The position numbers were made by a program, and so were the translations under genes. A DNA stretch of 64,000 nucleotides, from contig SHVB01000011.1 of the NCBI GenBank assembly GCA_009694375.1, positions 1-64,000 on the forward strand, written 5' to 3'. Positions 25,213 to 32,287 of the stretch are shown one piece after another; position 1 is the first letter of the stretch, and each line of letters begins with the position of its first letter. This DNA comes from Acidimicrobiia bacterium (lineage in GTDB: Bacteria > Actinomycetota > Acidimicrobiia > Acidimicrobiales > VFJN01). The notes beneath the pieces are model-generated. The model was given only the letters and a program-made list of their open reading frames with translations, was not told where the DNA came from and ran no database searches.

Positions 25213-25757
25213 AGGCACTCACGCTCGACGATGTGTTCGCGCTGTACGAGCAATACGGAACGCAGCACTACGACGAGGAGCTGATGCAGTTGTCCCATGC
25301 CGAGCAGACCGGCGCGCTGGCCCGTTCGGCGGGGGCCTCGGACGCGCTGGTGGCCGCCGCTGTGTTGCATGACATCGGGCACTTGCTCGAGCTGGCCGAG
25401 CGCGACGGCTTGAGCGATCGCACCACGGACCCGCGCCATGAGGCGCGCGGGTCGGCCTGGCTGGCCACCCTGTTCCCGCCCACCGTTACGGCACCGATAG
25501 CGCTGCACGTGCGTGCGAAGCGCTATCGAGTCGCCGTCGACCCCGCCTATCGAGCGGTGCTGTCGCCGGGCTCGGTGGCCAGCCTCGAACGACAGGGCGG
25601 CGCGCTCGCCCCCGAGGAGGTCGCCGCCTTCGAGGCCAACCCCGGCTGGGAGGACGCGGTCACCCTGCGCGGCTGGGACGACCATGCCAAAGACCTCACG
25701 CTTACGGTCATGCCCCTCGCCAGCTACCGGCCCCTGTTGCATTCTCTCCTCCTCTAG
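25209..25757 (+). CDS. HD-domain mixed-valent diiron oxygenase (PhnZ/TmpB-like)
   Basis: 182 residues from the GTG at 25209, overlapping the dioxygenase gene by 4 bp. HD-fold metal ligands can be placed in the PhnZ order: His30 ('QLSHAEQ'), His54-Asp55 ('VLHDIGH'), His75 ('PRHEARG'), His98 ('IALHVRAK') and Asp155/156 ('LRGWDDHAK'). The residues before His30 read 'HYDEELMQ'; a Glu sits where PhnZ has Glu27, but the position of PhnZ Tyr24 is His with a Tyr beside it. PhnZ uses two irons and O2 to split a 1-hydroxyphosphonate into a carboxylate and phosphate. Pairing with the PhyH gene strongly supports this role; the exact substrate is open. The 3' end overlaps the convergent GNAT gene by 50 bp. 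Confidence 0.83.
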   Translation: MKALTLDDVFALYEQYGTQHYDEELMQLSHAEQTGALARSAGASDALVAAAVLHDIGHLLELAERDGLSDRTTDPRHEARGSAWLATLFPPTVTAPIALHVRAKRYRVAVDPAYRAVLSPGSVASLERQGGALAPEEVAAFEANPGWEDAVTLRGWDDHAKDLTLTVMPLASYRPLLHSLLL

Positions 25758-26355
25758 CGAAGGTCCAGCCGAAGTGGTGGGTCATCGAGTCGTGGCCGAG
25801 TTCGGTGGCACCGAGGTGACGGTAGAAGCCGAGGGCGTCGTGGTTGTCGTGGTTGACGCCCCAGTGCACGCCGGGAGAGCCATCGTCGGCCAGGAGGGTG
25901 AGGAGCGCCTCCATCATGCGGCGCCCCCACCCCTGGCCCTGCGCCTCAGGCAGCAGATCGATGTGAAGGTGGGACGGGTAGCGCTCCAGCACGGCATCGT
26001 CCGCGGCATGCGGCTGGTGGATCATCGCGACGAGGAGGTCGTCCAGGGGTTGACCATCGGCGGCGAGTGGGTGGCGGGCCCGGGCGGCGGGCCACCAGTG
26101 GAGCGCGCACTGGGCCTCGAAGGCGCCGGTGTCCAGCGCGCCCAAGACGTACCCCACCGCCCGGCCGTTGCCGGCAGCGAGGATCAACGCGTGTGTGGGC
26201 TCGAGTACGCCGTAGGGCGCCGCGAAGATCTCGCCGAAGAGCGTCGGGTCGTCGAGCATTCCCGTAGCGTCCTTCCCGGCCGCGCCCGTGCGGAGACAGA
26301 TGTCGTAGAGCGCGTCGAGGTCGGTGGGCTCGTAGGGTCGGATGGCCCACACCAC
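25708..26355 (-). CDS. GNAT-family acetyltransferase
   Basis: 215 residues. It opens with 'AIRPYEPTDLDALYDICLRT', typical of GNAT proteins. The acetyl-CoA pyrophosphate loop is 'HLHIDLLPEAQGQGWGRRMM' (Q-x-x-G-x-G/A), followed by 'GVHWGVNHDNHDALGFYRHL', the C-terminal half of the fold. The layout resembles the GNAT domain found with bacterial O-GlcNAcase-like proteins, but no glycosidase is present. Substrate unknown. It shares one base with the enoyl-CoA hydratase gene upstream and is probably co-transcribed. Confidence 0.85.
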   Translation of the reverse strand: MVWAIRPYEPTDLDALYDICLRTGAAGKDATGMLDDPTLFGEIFAAPYGVLEPTHALILAAGNGRAVGYVLGALDTGAFEAQCALHWWPAARARHPLAADGQPLDDLLVAMIHQPHAADDAVLERYPSHLHIDLLPEAQGQGWGRRMMEALLTLLADDGSPGVHWGVNHDNHDALGFYRHLGATELGHDSMTHHFGWTFARGGENATGAGSWRGA

Positions 26356-27122
26356 TACCGACCGGTCCAGGTGGGGGAGCGCTTCTCGAGGAACGCACTG
26401 ATGCCCTCGTGAGCATCAGCCGTACCGGCGTTGACGGTCATCGTGGCGCGAGCCAGCTCGTAGGCCTCGGCCTGGGGGAGGCCGGCCTGGGCATAGAAGG
26501 CCTGCTTGCCGAGGGCCAGCACGAGCGGGCTGGCCTCGGCGATGCGCGTGGCTAGTGCGGTGACGGCAACGTCGAGGTCATCGAGCGGTACCACCTCGTT
26601 CACCAGACCCCAGTCGGCCGCGGTGGGCGCGTCGATCAGGTCGCCGGTCAGCAGCATCTGCATCGCTCGCTTCGGACCGATGGCGCGGCTCAACGGCACC
26701 ATCGGGGTGGAACAGAAGAGACCGATGCGCACCCCGGGGGTGGCGAAGCGCGCCCCTTCCTCAGCAACGGCCAGGTCGCATGACGCGACGAGCTGACAAC
26801 CGGCGGCGGTGGCGACGCCGTGCACGCGGGCGATCACGGGCTGGGGGATCGACTGCACGGTGGTCATCAGCTCAGTGCAGGTGGCGAACAGCTCGGCGGC
26901 GGCTGGCGTATCGCACTGAACCATCTCGGCCAGATCGTGACCAGCCGAGAACACGGGACCGTTGCCGGCGATCACCACGACCCGTCCTTGCACGGCCAGC
27001 AGCGCGGCCTGCAGCTCCCTCATCACCTCGAGCGACAGCGCGTTGCGCCGCTCGGGTCGGTTGAGGGTGATGCGCGTGATCGGCGGGGAGTCGTCGACGA
27101 GGAGGTGCGGCCAGGTGCTCAC
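26355..27122 (-). CDS. Enoyl-CoA hydratase/isomerase family protein
   Basis: 255 residues with a crotonase fold. 'ITLNRPERRNALSLEVMREL' starts the domain, 'GNGPVFSAGHDLAEM' gives the first oxyanion-hole element, and 'RVHGVATAAGCQLVASCDLA' the second. The C-terminal 'AHEGISAFLEKRSPTW' is the usual family end. The position usually held by a catalytic Glu reads 'ATAAGCQL', so hydration by the standard mechanism is doubtful; it resembles the ECHDC3-like group. Acts on an acyl-CoA of unknown identity. Confidence 0.85.
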   Translation of the reverse strand: MSTWPHLLVDDSPPITRITLNRPERRNALSLEVMRELQAALLAVQGRVVVIAGNGPVFSAGHDLAEMVQCDTPAAAELFATCTELMTTVQSIPQPVIARVHGVATAAGCQLVASCDLAVAEEGARFATPGVRIGLFCSTPMVPLSRAIGPKRAMQMLLTGDLIDAPTAADWGLVNEVVPLDDLDVAVTALATRIAEASPLVLALGKQAFYAQAGLPQAEAYELARATMTVNAGTADAHEGISAFLEKRSPTWTGR

Positions 27123-27146
27123 CCGATCGACCGTACTGTGGGTGGG

Positions 27147-27953
27147 TCAGGGAGTGGCGAGGATCTCGCCGTGGAGGACGCCGAACCAGGCATTGTCCGC
27201 CTCGGCCCAGGCCCGCCACGCCCCGGCCAGCTCCCGCAACTCGCCGGGCTCGGCCAGGCCGAGCTCGACGGCGCGGGTACCGAGGGTGGTGCTGGAGATG
27301 CGGTCGGCCCAGAGCCCGCCCCACCAGGATCGCTCGGCGGGCGTGGCATAGCACCATGCGCTGGCCGAGGTCGTCACGGCGGAGAACCCGGCCGCCCGCG
27401 CCCAGGCGAGAAGGTGGCTGCCCGCGTCGGGCTCCCCGCGGTTGGCCTCGGTCACCTGGCAGTACAGCTCCAGCCAGCGATCCAGCCCGTCATTGAGCGG
27501 ATACCAGGTCATGGCGCGGTAGACGGCGTCCCGCGCCGCCACCACGCCGCCGGGGCGACACACTCTCTGCATCTCGCGCAGCGCGGCCACCGGGTCGGCC
27601 AGGTGCTGTAGCACCTGGTGCGCGTGCACGACGTCGGCGGCGTCATCCGTGAGGTCGAGGGCGTAGACGTCGCCGGTGGCGAACGCGACGTTGGTGGCTC
27701 CGACGTCGGCGGCGGACTCGGTGGCGGCTGCAATGACGTCGGCTGATGCATCGATGCCCCGCACGAGACCGGGCCCCACGCGGCGAGCGATGTCGATCGT
27801 GATGGTGCCGGGCCCGCATCCGACATCCAGCACGATGGCTCCCGGGATGAGGTGGGGGAGCAGGTACGCGGCCGAGTTTTCGACCGTGCGCCAGCGGTGC
27901 GACTGCAGCACGCTCTCGTCGTGGCCATGGGTGTAGGTCTCGGTCGGGTCCAT
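27147..27953 (-). CDS. Class I SAM-dependent methyltransferase
   Basis: 268 residues from the ATG at 27953, preferred to in-frame codons up to 28019 that overlap the divergent cupin gene. The SAM-binding motif I is 'IVLDVGCGPGTITIDIARRV', motif II 'VRGIDASADVIAAATE', and later 'ADVVHAHQVLQHLADPVAAL' and 'MQRVCRPGGVVAARDAVYRA' complete the UbiE/COQ5-like core. The C-terminal ~110 residues are helical and probably select the substrate, which is unknown. Divergent from the cupin gene with 58 bp between starts. Confidence 0.87.
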   Translation of the reverse strand: MDPTETYTHGHDESVLQSHRWRTVENSAAYLLPHLIPGAIVLDVGCGPGTITIDIARRVGPGLVRGIDASADVIAAATESAADVGATNVAFATGDVYALDLTDDAADVVHAHQVLQHLADPVAALREMQRVCRPGGVVAARDAVYRAMTWYPLNDGLDRWLELYCQVTEANRGEPDAGSHLLAWARAAGFSAVTTSASAWCYATPAERSWWGGLWADRISSTTLGTRAVELGLAEPGELRELAGAWRAWAEADNAWFGVLHGEILATP

Positions 27954-28011
27954 GTTGCATTCTCTCACTACGCTCCGGTCGATCGGGCCGACGATTCCAG
28001 GGGGAGCAAGC

Positions 28012-28554
28012 ATGGACATGCGCAGGGTGGTTACGGGTCACGACGCTGCTGGCAAAGCGGTGTTCGTGAGCGATGAGGCGGTGGCCCCCGTGGCACCGAC
28101 CATGCTCCCGGGCAGCGAGTTCCACCGGCTGTGGGGTGGCGACACCCCGCCCCACTTTCCCGACGACGGCGCCCGCCCCGATGATCACGCCTACTTCCCG
28201 CCGGTGGGCGGGTTCCGGTTCGGTCTCTTCACCATCCCACCGGACGGCGGCGTCGGCGCGCCACCCGATCTCGACTTCGAGGCCGCCATGGCCGAGATCG
28301 AGGAGAAGCTCCCGGGTCTGGCCAGCCACATGGAACCGGCCGACCCTGGCATGCACACCACGGCCACCGTCGACTTCGAGGTGGTGCTGCAGGGATCGGT
28401 GACCCTCGAGCTCGACGACGGCGCCAAGGTCAGCCTGGGCGTCGGCGACACCGTCGTCCAGAACGGCACCCGTCACCGTTGGAGCAACCCCGGCGCGGAG
28501 CCGGCCGTGCTGGCCGTGTTCATCTGCGGCGCCCATCACGACCGCGTGGGCTGA
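28012..28554 (+). CDS. Cupin-domain protein
   Basis: 180 residues from the ATG at 28012, preceded by a clear GGGGAG six bases upstream. The C-terminal half is a cupin barrel: 'MHTTATVDFEVVLQGSVTLE' and 'VSLGVGDTVVQNGTRHRWSN' provide the metal-binding His and Glu. The N-terminal half ('EFHRLWGGDTPPHFPDDG') is shared with fungal and bacterial cupins found beside aromatic or polyketide catabolic genes. It abuts the acyl-CoA dehydrogenase gene with no gap, so the two form an operon. Confidence 0.83.
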   Translation: MDMRRVVTGHDAAGKAVFVSDEAVAPVAPTMLPGSEFHRLWGGDTPPHFPDDGARPDDHAYFPPVGGFRFGLFTIPPDGGVGAPPDLDFEAAMAEIEEKLPGLASHMEPADPGMHTTATVDFEVVLQGSVTLELDDGAKVSLGVGDTVVQNGTRHRWSNPGAEPAVLAVFICGAHHDRVG

Positions 28555-29721
28555 GTGCACGTCGACGAGGACGACCCACATCGCGACCTCCGCGAGGGGG
28601 TGCGGCGGGTCTGTTCGGACTTCCCCGACGCTTACTGGCGCGACCTCGACAGTCGGCACGAGTTCCCGTGGGCGTTCTATGACGCCATGGCGCACGGTGG
28701 GTGGATCGGCATCGCCCTCCCGGAGGCCTACGGCGGTGGCGGCCTCGGGATCACCGAGGCGTCCATCGTGCTAGAGGAGGTGGCGGCCAGTGGCGCCGCC
28801 ATGAACGGGTGCAGCGCCCTGCACACGTCGATCTTCGGCATGAACCCCGTTGTGAAGCACGGGAGCGATGCGCTGCGCGATCGCTACCTGCCAGAGGTGG
28901 TTTCCGGGCAGTTGCACGTGGCCTTTGGGGTGACGGAGCCCGACGCCGGCACCGATACCACTGCCATCACCACCAGGGCGCGGCTCGATGGCGATCGGTA
29001 TGTGGTGCGCGGGCGCAAGGTGTGGATGACGAAGGCGCCGTACTGCCAGAAGGTGCTCCTCCTGGTGCGCACCACGCCGCTCGAAGAGGTCGAGCGCAAG
29101 ACGCACGGGCTCACGCTCCTCCTCGCCGACCTCCAGGATCCGAGGGTTACGATCACGCCGATCCCCAAGGTGGGTCGCAACGCGGTGGTGTCCTGTGAGG
29201 TGAGCTTCGACGACCTCGAGGTGCCGGTCGACCATCGGGTCGGCGAGGAGGGCCAGGGCTTCACCTACCTGCTCGACGGGCTCAACCCAGAGCGCATCCT
29301 CATCGCGGCCGAAGCCCTCGGCATCGGCCGGGTGGCCATCGAGCGGGCCGTGGCCTACGCCAACGAGCGGGTCGTCTACGGCCGCCCCATCGGCCAGAAT
29401 CAGGGCATCGCCTTCCCCCTAGCCGAGGCGTATGCGCACCTGCACGCGGCCGGCCTGGTCGTGCGGGAGGCCGGCTGGCGCTACGACCACGGTCTCCCGT
29501 GTGGTGAGCAGGCCAACCTGGCCAAGCTGCTGGCGGCCGACGCGGCCTTCACGGCGGCCGACCGCGCCATGCAGACCCACGGCGGCTTCGGCTACGCCAC
29601 GGAGTACGACATCGAGCGCTACTGGAAGGAGGCCCGCCTCATGCGGCTGGCGCCGATCCCCCAGGAGATGGTCCTGAACTACGTCGCCGAGCACGTCCTG
29701 GGCCTCCCCCGCTCGTACTGA
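28555..29721 (+). CDS. Acyl-CoA dehydrogenase
   Basis: 388 residues starting at the GTG immediately after the cupin stop codon. FAD-dependent ACAD fold: 'IALPEAYGGGGLGITEASIV' in the N-terminal helical domain, 'FGVTEPDAGTDTTAITTRAR' binding flavin in the beta domain, 'VYGRPIGQNQGIAFPLAEAY' and 'MQTHGGFGYATEYDIERYWK' in the C-terminal helical domain with its adenine-contacting residues. Length and motif order are normal. It oxidises an acyl-CoA to a 2-enoyl-CoA, passing electrons to ETF. The chain type cannot be told from sequence. Confidence 0.92.
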   Translation: MHVDEDDPHRDLREGVRRVCSDFPDAYWRDLDSRHEFPWAFYDAMAHGGWIGIALPEAYGGGGLGITEASIVLEEVAASGAAMNGCSALHTSIFGMNPVVKHGSDALRDRYLPEVVSGQLHVAFGVTEPDAGTDTTAITTRARLDGDRYVVRGRKVWMTKAPYCQKVLLLVRTTPLEEVERKTHGLTLLLADLQDPRVTITPIPKVGRNAVVSCEVSFDDLEVPVDHRVGEEGQGFTYLLDGLNPERILIAAEALGIGRVAIERAVAYANERVVYGRPIGQNQGIAFPLAEAYAHLHAAGLVVREAGWRYDHGLPCGEQANLAKLLAADAAFTAADRAMQTHGGFGYATEYDIERYWKEARLMRLAPIPQEMVLNYVAEHVLGLPRSY

Positions 29722-29813
29722 GGGCTCCGGTCGACTCCCCGGCTGGTGCTTCAGGGACCTCCCAGGATCGACGGCGATGATGGGCTCCACAACGAGAGAT
29801 CGGAGTCCCCCGC

Positions 29814-29962
29814 ATGTCCACCACCGCAGCACCTCCCCGCGTCGGAAGCGTCCGCACCCCGCTCTTCGGGCTCGCAAGGTGATGGGCGCCGCGAGCGGGG
29901 CCGCCGCACCGACTCCCGCTCGTCCCGCCTGGGTCGCCACCACGGCGAGCCATGGGAGCTGA
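29814..29962 (+). pseudogene. Remnant of an internally deleted gene before the ApbE piece
   Basis: An ATG at 29814 with GGAG upstream begins 'MSTTAAPPRVGSVRTPLFGL' and stops after 22 codons at the TGA 29880-29882. A different frame then reads 'GAASGAAAPTPARPAWVATT' and stops at 29960-29962, overlapping the ATG of the ApbE remnant in the manner of an operon junction. The picture is the first and last codons of one gene with its middle lost. An FMN-binding or ferric-reductase-like partner of ApbE would make sense, but nothing left identifies it. Confidence 0.3.
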
Positions 29963-30086
29963 CCTCCGCTTTGCCGCCATGGGCTCAGACGCCCACGTCA
30001 TCGTCGAAGGTCCGGGCCACCTCGCTGAGGTGGCCCGGACGCGCATCGACCAGCTCGAGCACCTCTGGAGCCGCTTCCATCCGGAC
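29952..30086 (+). pseudogene. ApbE (FAD:protein FMN transferase) N-terminal fragment
   Basis: From the ATG at 29952 come 45 codons: 'LRFAAMGSDAHVIVEGPGHL' then 'ARTRIDQLEHLWSRFHPD'. This matches the start of ApbE proteins ('AMGS..H..V', helix, 'LE..WSRF.P'). The expected 'SE...LN' and the rest of the ~300-residue enzyme are missing; the frame continues but no longer resembles any protein. ApbE attaches FMN covalently to partner proteins, so loss of both this gene and its leader neighbour suggests removal of one functional unit. Confidence 0.6.
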
Positions 30087-30158
30087 CGGTGGTTTCGTGG
30101 ACTGCATGCTGCTCGAACAGGTGGTGGCGGCAGGTACGGCCGGACCTTTGCCTCGCTC

Positions 30159-30314
30159 CGGCGCATGATCTCCATCGAGATCTTCGCCAGTCCCTCGGTG
30201 TTCGACACCGCCGGCGAGCGCTTCAGGGTGCAGCTGAGGAAGAAGGTCAAGGCTGGTGAAGTGGGTGGTGTTCGACTCGCACCGCGCGGCCTGCTTGTCG
30301 GTGAGTTCGATCAT
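30159..30314 (-). pseudogene. Flavodoxin-family NAD(P)H-dependent oxidoreductase fragment
   Basis: On the minus strand an ATG at 30314 reads 'MIELTDKQAARCESNTTHFT'; near 30255-30262 the frame changes to 'TFFLSCTLKRSPAVSNTEGL', then 'AKISMEIMRR'. The latter matches the N-terminus of NADPH-dependent FMN reductases (flavodoxin fold, '..NCTLK.SP..SNT..L', the FMN phosphate loop). Everything after the first helix is gone. A frameshift plus truncation marks it as a relic that meets the ApbE fragment tail to tail, suggesting a deletion fused the ends of two former genes. Confidence 0.5.
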
Positions 30315-30400
30315 GCCCACCGCGCTGGCCCTTTTCGGTCTCCGATGGCCGGTAGACGCCGGTCTCTTTCCCGGCTCGTAAGGGCCGCAGGCCCAATGGG

Positions 30401-30706
30401 CTACATCAGCTTGGAGGGGGTGGCGCCGTCCCACTTGGTGAGGCTGGCGCCGGTGACGCCGAAGGCGCCCATCTGGCCCATGAACGCGGCCATGTGCGGC
30501 GTGGCCATGTGGGCGTCCATCTGCTCCTGGGAGGTCCACTGCTCGGACACGTGGACGCGGCCCGGATCGCCGAAGTCGCCGGAGAAGACGTAGGCCTCGC
30601 AGCCGTCGTCCTTCCGCGACGCCACCATGCAGTCGTTGATGGCTGCGATGGCGTCGTCGCGCTTGGCGGGGTCGAAGTCGATGGTGCCGGTCACGAGAAT
30701 GGTCAT
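30401..30706 (-). CDS. ABM-domain protein (putative quinol monooxygenase)
   Basis: 101 residues, one antibiotic-biosynthesis-monooxygenase ferredoxin-like domain: 'ILVTGTIDFDPAKRDDAIAA', 'DGCEAYVFSGDFGDPGRVHV' and 'EQWTSQEQMDAHMATPHMAA' are its consecutive strands and helices. YgiN-type members oxidise quinols or detoxify reactive quinones without a cofactor. It is divergent from the flavin split-barrel gene that starts near 30778. Confidence 0.87.
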   Translation of the reverse strand: MTILVTGTIDFDPAKRDDAIAAINDCMVASRKDDGCEAYVFSGDFGDPGRVHVSEQWTSQEQMDAHMATPHMAAFMGQMGAFGVTGASLTKWDGATPSKLM

Positions 30707-30777
30707 GGCGAGTTTCTAGCCGAAATCGCCGGCTGGCGGCCTGTCGGGCACGCTACGATGACGTCATCAAGGACCCG

Positions 30778-31410
30778 CTGACCCCGATCGGCAGGACCAC
30801 CGTTCGGCGCCACGCCGATCGTGGCCGCTACGAGCGCTCGACGATCAATGACATCCTCGACGAGGCGTACATCGCCCACGTCGGTTTCGTGGTCGATGGT
30901 CAGCCCAGGGTGCTGCCGATGACCTACGGCCGCGATGGTGAGGTGCTCTACCTCCACGGCGCGGTGGGCAACGCCATGCTGCGGGCGGTGGTCGATGCCG
31001 AGGTGTGCGTCACCGTCACGCTGCTCGATGGGCTGGTGCTCGCTCGTTCTGCCTTTCACCACTCGATGAACTACCGCTCGGCGGTGCTCCTGGGGGTGGC
31101 CACGACGGTTGCCGACGAGGCGGAGAAGCGCCGGGCCTTCGGCGTGATCGTCGACCACGTGCTCCCGAGTCGCAGCGTGGTCGCCCGCCCCAGCAACGAC
31201 GAGGAACTGCGCACGACGCTCGTCCTGCGCCTGCCCATCGAGGAGGCCTCGGCCAAGGTGCGCACCGGCGGACCCATCGACGACGACGAGGACATGGACC
31301 TGGCGGTGTGGGCCGGGGTCGTGCCGTTGCGGCTCACCGCCGGCGAGCCGGTCCAGGACCCCGCGCAGACGATCTCGGGCCTGCCCGTTCCCGTCCCGGC
31401 CCGCCCGTAG
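30778..31410 (+). CDS. PNPOx-family flavin split-barrel protein, unusual start
   Basis: About 210 residues. Family-like coding begins before any ATG or GTG: 'DPLTPIGRTTVRRHADRG', 'AYIAHVGFVVDGQPRVLP', 'GEVLYLHGAVGNAMLR'. The nearest possible start is the CTG at 30778, and family resemblance already seems present at 30769-30777. The ATG at 30758 is out of frame and stops after seven codons; starting at the GTG at 30889 would remove the conserved first third. Either a rare start codon is used or one base is missing. The fold binds FMN, F420 or haem; this 'HVGFVVDGQP' subgroup is common in actinobacteria, function unproven. Confidence 0.75.
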   Translation: MTPIGRTTVRRHADRGRYERSTINDILDEAYIAHVGFVVDGQPRVLPMTYGRDGEVLYLHGAVGNAMLRAVVDAEVCVTVTLLDGLVLARSAFHHSMNYRSAVLLGVATTVADEAEKRRAFGVIVDHVLPSRSVVARPSNDEELRTTLVLRLPIEEASAKVRTGGPIDDDEDMDLAVWAGVVPLRLTAGEPVQDPAQTISGLPVPVPARP

Positions 31411-31421
31411 GACCGGTTCGA

Positions 31422-32246
31422 TCAGACGACGGGGTGGCCGCCTCGCAGCACCTCGTACTGGCGGCCCGCCGCGGTGCAGGGAACGCGGGCGGTGGGCTCG
31501 CCACCGCTGGGGTCGCCCTGGAGGACGGCCGCGTCCGATGGGCAGTACTGGAGGATGTAGGCCTTGCGCACCGAGTCGGTGTGGTTCGGGCCGGTTCGGT
31601 GGGGCGTGAGCGACGAGAACATCACCGCCCCGCCGGCGGCGACGGGGGCGGCGATGGCGTTGGTGCCCTCCGGCAGGCACTCCCAGCCGAGGGGGTCGAC
31701 GTAGCGGTGGGCCAGCGTGCCGAGACGGTGGTGTCCCGGCGCCACCTCTGGGCATCCGTTGTCGAGGGTGGCATCGGTGAGGGCCAGCCACACGGTCAGG
31801 TAGGCCTGGGGTTCGACGTAGGTGTAGCCGTTGTCCTGGTGCCAGGGAACCCGGCGGGGCTTCTCTGTCTTCTTGTACACGGCCTGGTCCCAGTAGAGGC
31901 GCACGTCGGGCCCGATGAGATCGGCGCACAGGCCGAGGACCCCGGGATGGGTGCTCACGGCCCGAGCGGTGGCTGACCGCGTGACGGCGTGGAGCGCCAC
32001 GGTGAGGGCACCCGACTCGGCGATGGAGAAGCGATCGTTCTCCTGCGTGCGCAGGAACGCGTCCACCTCGGCTTCCAGCGCGTCGAGGTCTGTCCGCAGC
32101 GTGGTGAGGGTGGCGGGATCGATCAGATCCGGGACCACGACGTAGCCCTGTTGGTCGAACTGGTGCACCTGGTCAGCGGTGAGCGCGCCGTGGGGAGGCG
32201 AATGATCGGTCCACGTGAAGCCCGTGTTCCATGGGTGCGGCTCCAT
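31422..32246 (-). CDS. PhyH-type Fe(II)/2-oxoglutarate dioxygenase
   Basis: 274 residues from the ATG at 32246; upstream open codons overlap the divergent gene and are not credible. 'LTADQVHQFDQQGYVVVPDL' is the usual PhyH opening. The metal site is His136 and Asp138 in 'VPWHQDNGYTYV' and His216 in 'TPHRTGPNHTDS', with 'VRKAYILQY' supplying the 2-oxoglutarate-binding Arg. It hydroxylates an unknown small molecule or acyl-CoA. Unlike the protein at 24469 it has no HD-oxygenase partner, so phosphonate chemistry is not implied. Divergent from the DapB-like gene (41 bp between starts). Confidence 0.87.
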   Translation of the reverse strand: MEPHPWNTGFTWTDHSPPHGALTADQVHQFDQQGYVVVPDLIDPATLTTLRTDLDALEAEVDAFLRTQENDRFSIAESGALTVALHAVTRSATARAVSTHPGVLGLCADLIGPDVRLYWDQAVYKKTEKPRRVPWHQDNGYTYVEPQAYLTVWLALTDATLDNGCPEVAPGHHRLGTLAHRYVDPLGWECLPEGTNAIAAPVAAGGAVMFSSLTPHRTGPNHTDSVRKAYILQYCPSDAAVLQGDPSGGEPTARVPCTAAGRQYEVLRGGHPVV

Positions 32247-32287
32247 GAAGCGCAACGTAACCGAGGAACCGGCTATCTTGCGACGCC

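Larger units (their letters stand above)
29722..30400. other. 679-bp degenerate region with gene remnants
   Basis: Between the acyl-CoA dehydrogenase and the ABM protein no intact gene is present. It holds at least two recognisable relics, listed separately: an ApbE N-terminal piece on the plus strand (29952-30086) and a flavodoxin-family N-terminal piece on the minus strand (30159-30314). A short start-like leader precedes the former at 29814. The remaining bases show no coherent reading frame. Confidence 0.65.

Noticed and set aside
30087-30593. Continuation of the ApbE fragment frame as a 213-residue protein
   Set aside because: After residue 45 it loses all family similarity and overlaps the intact ABM gene on the other strand.
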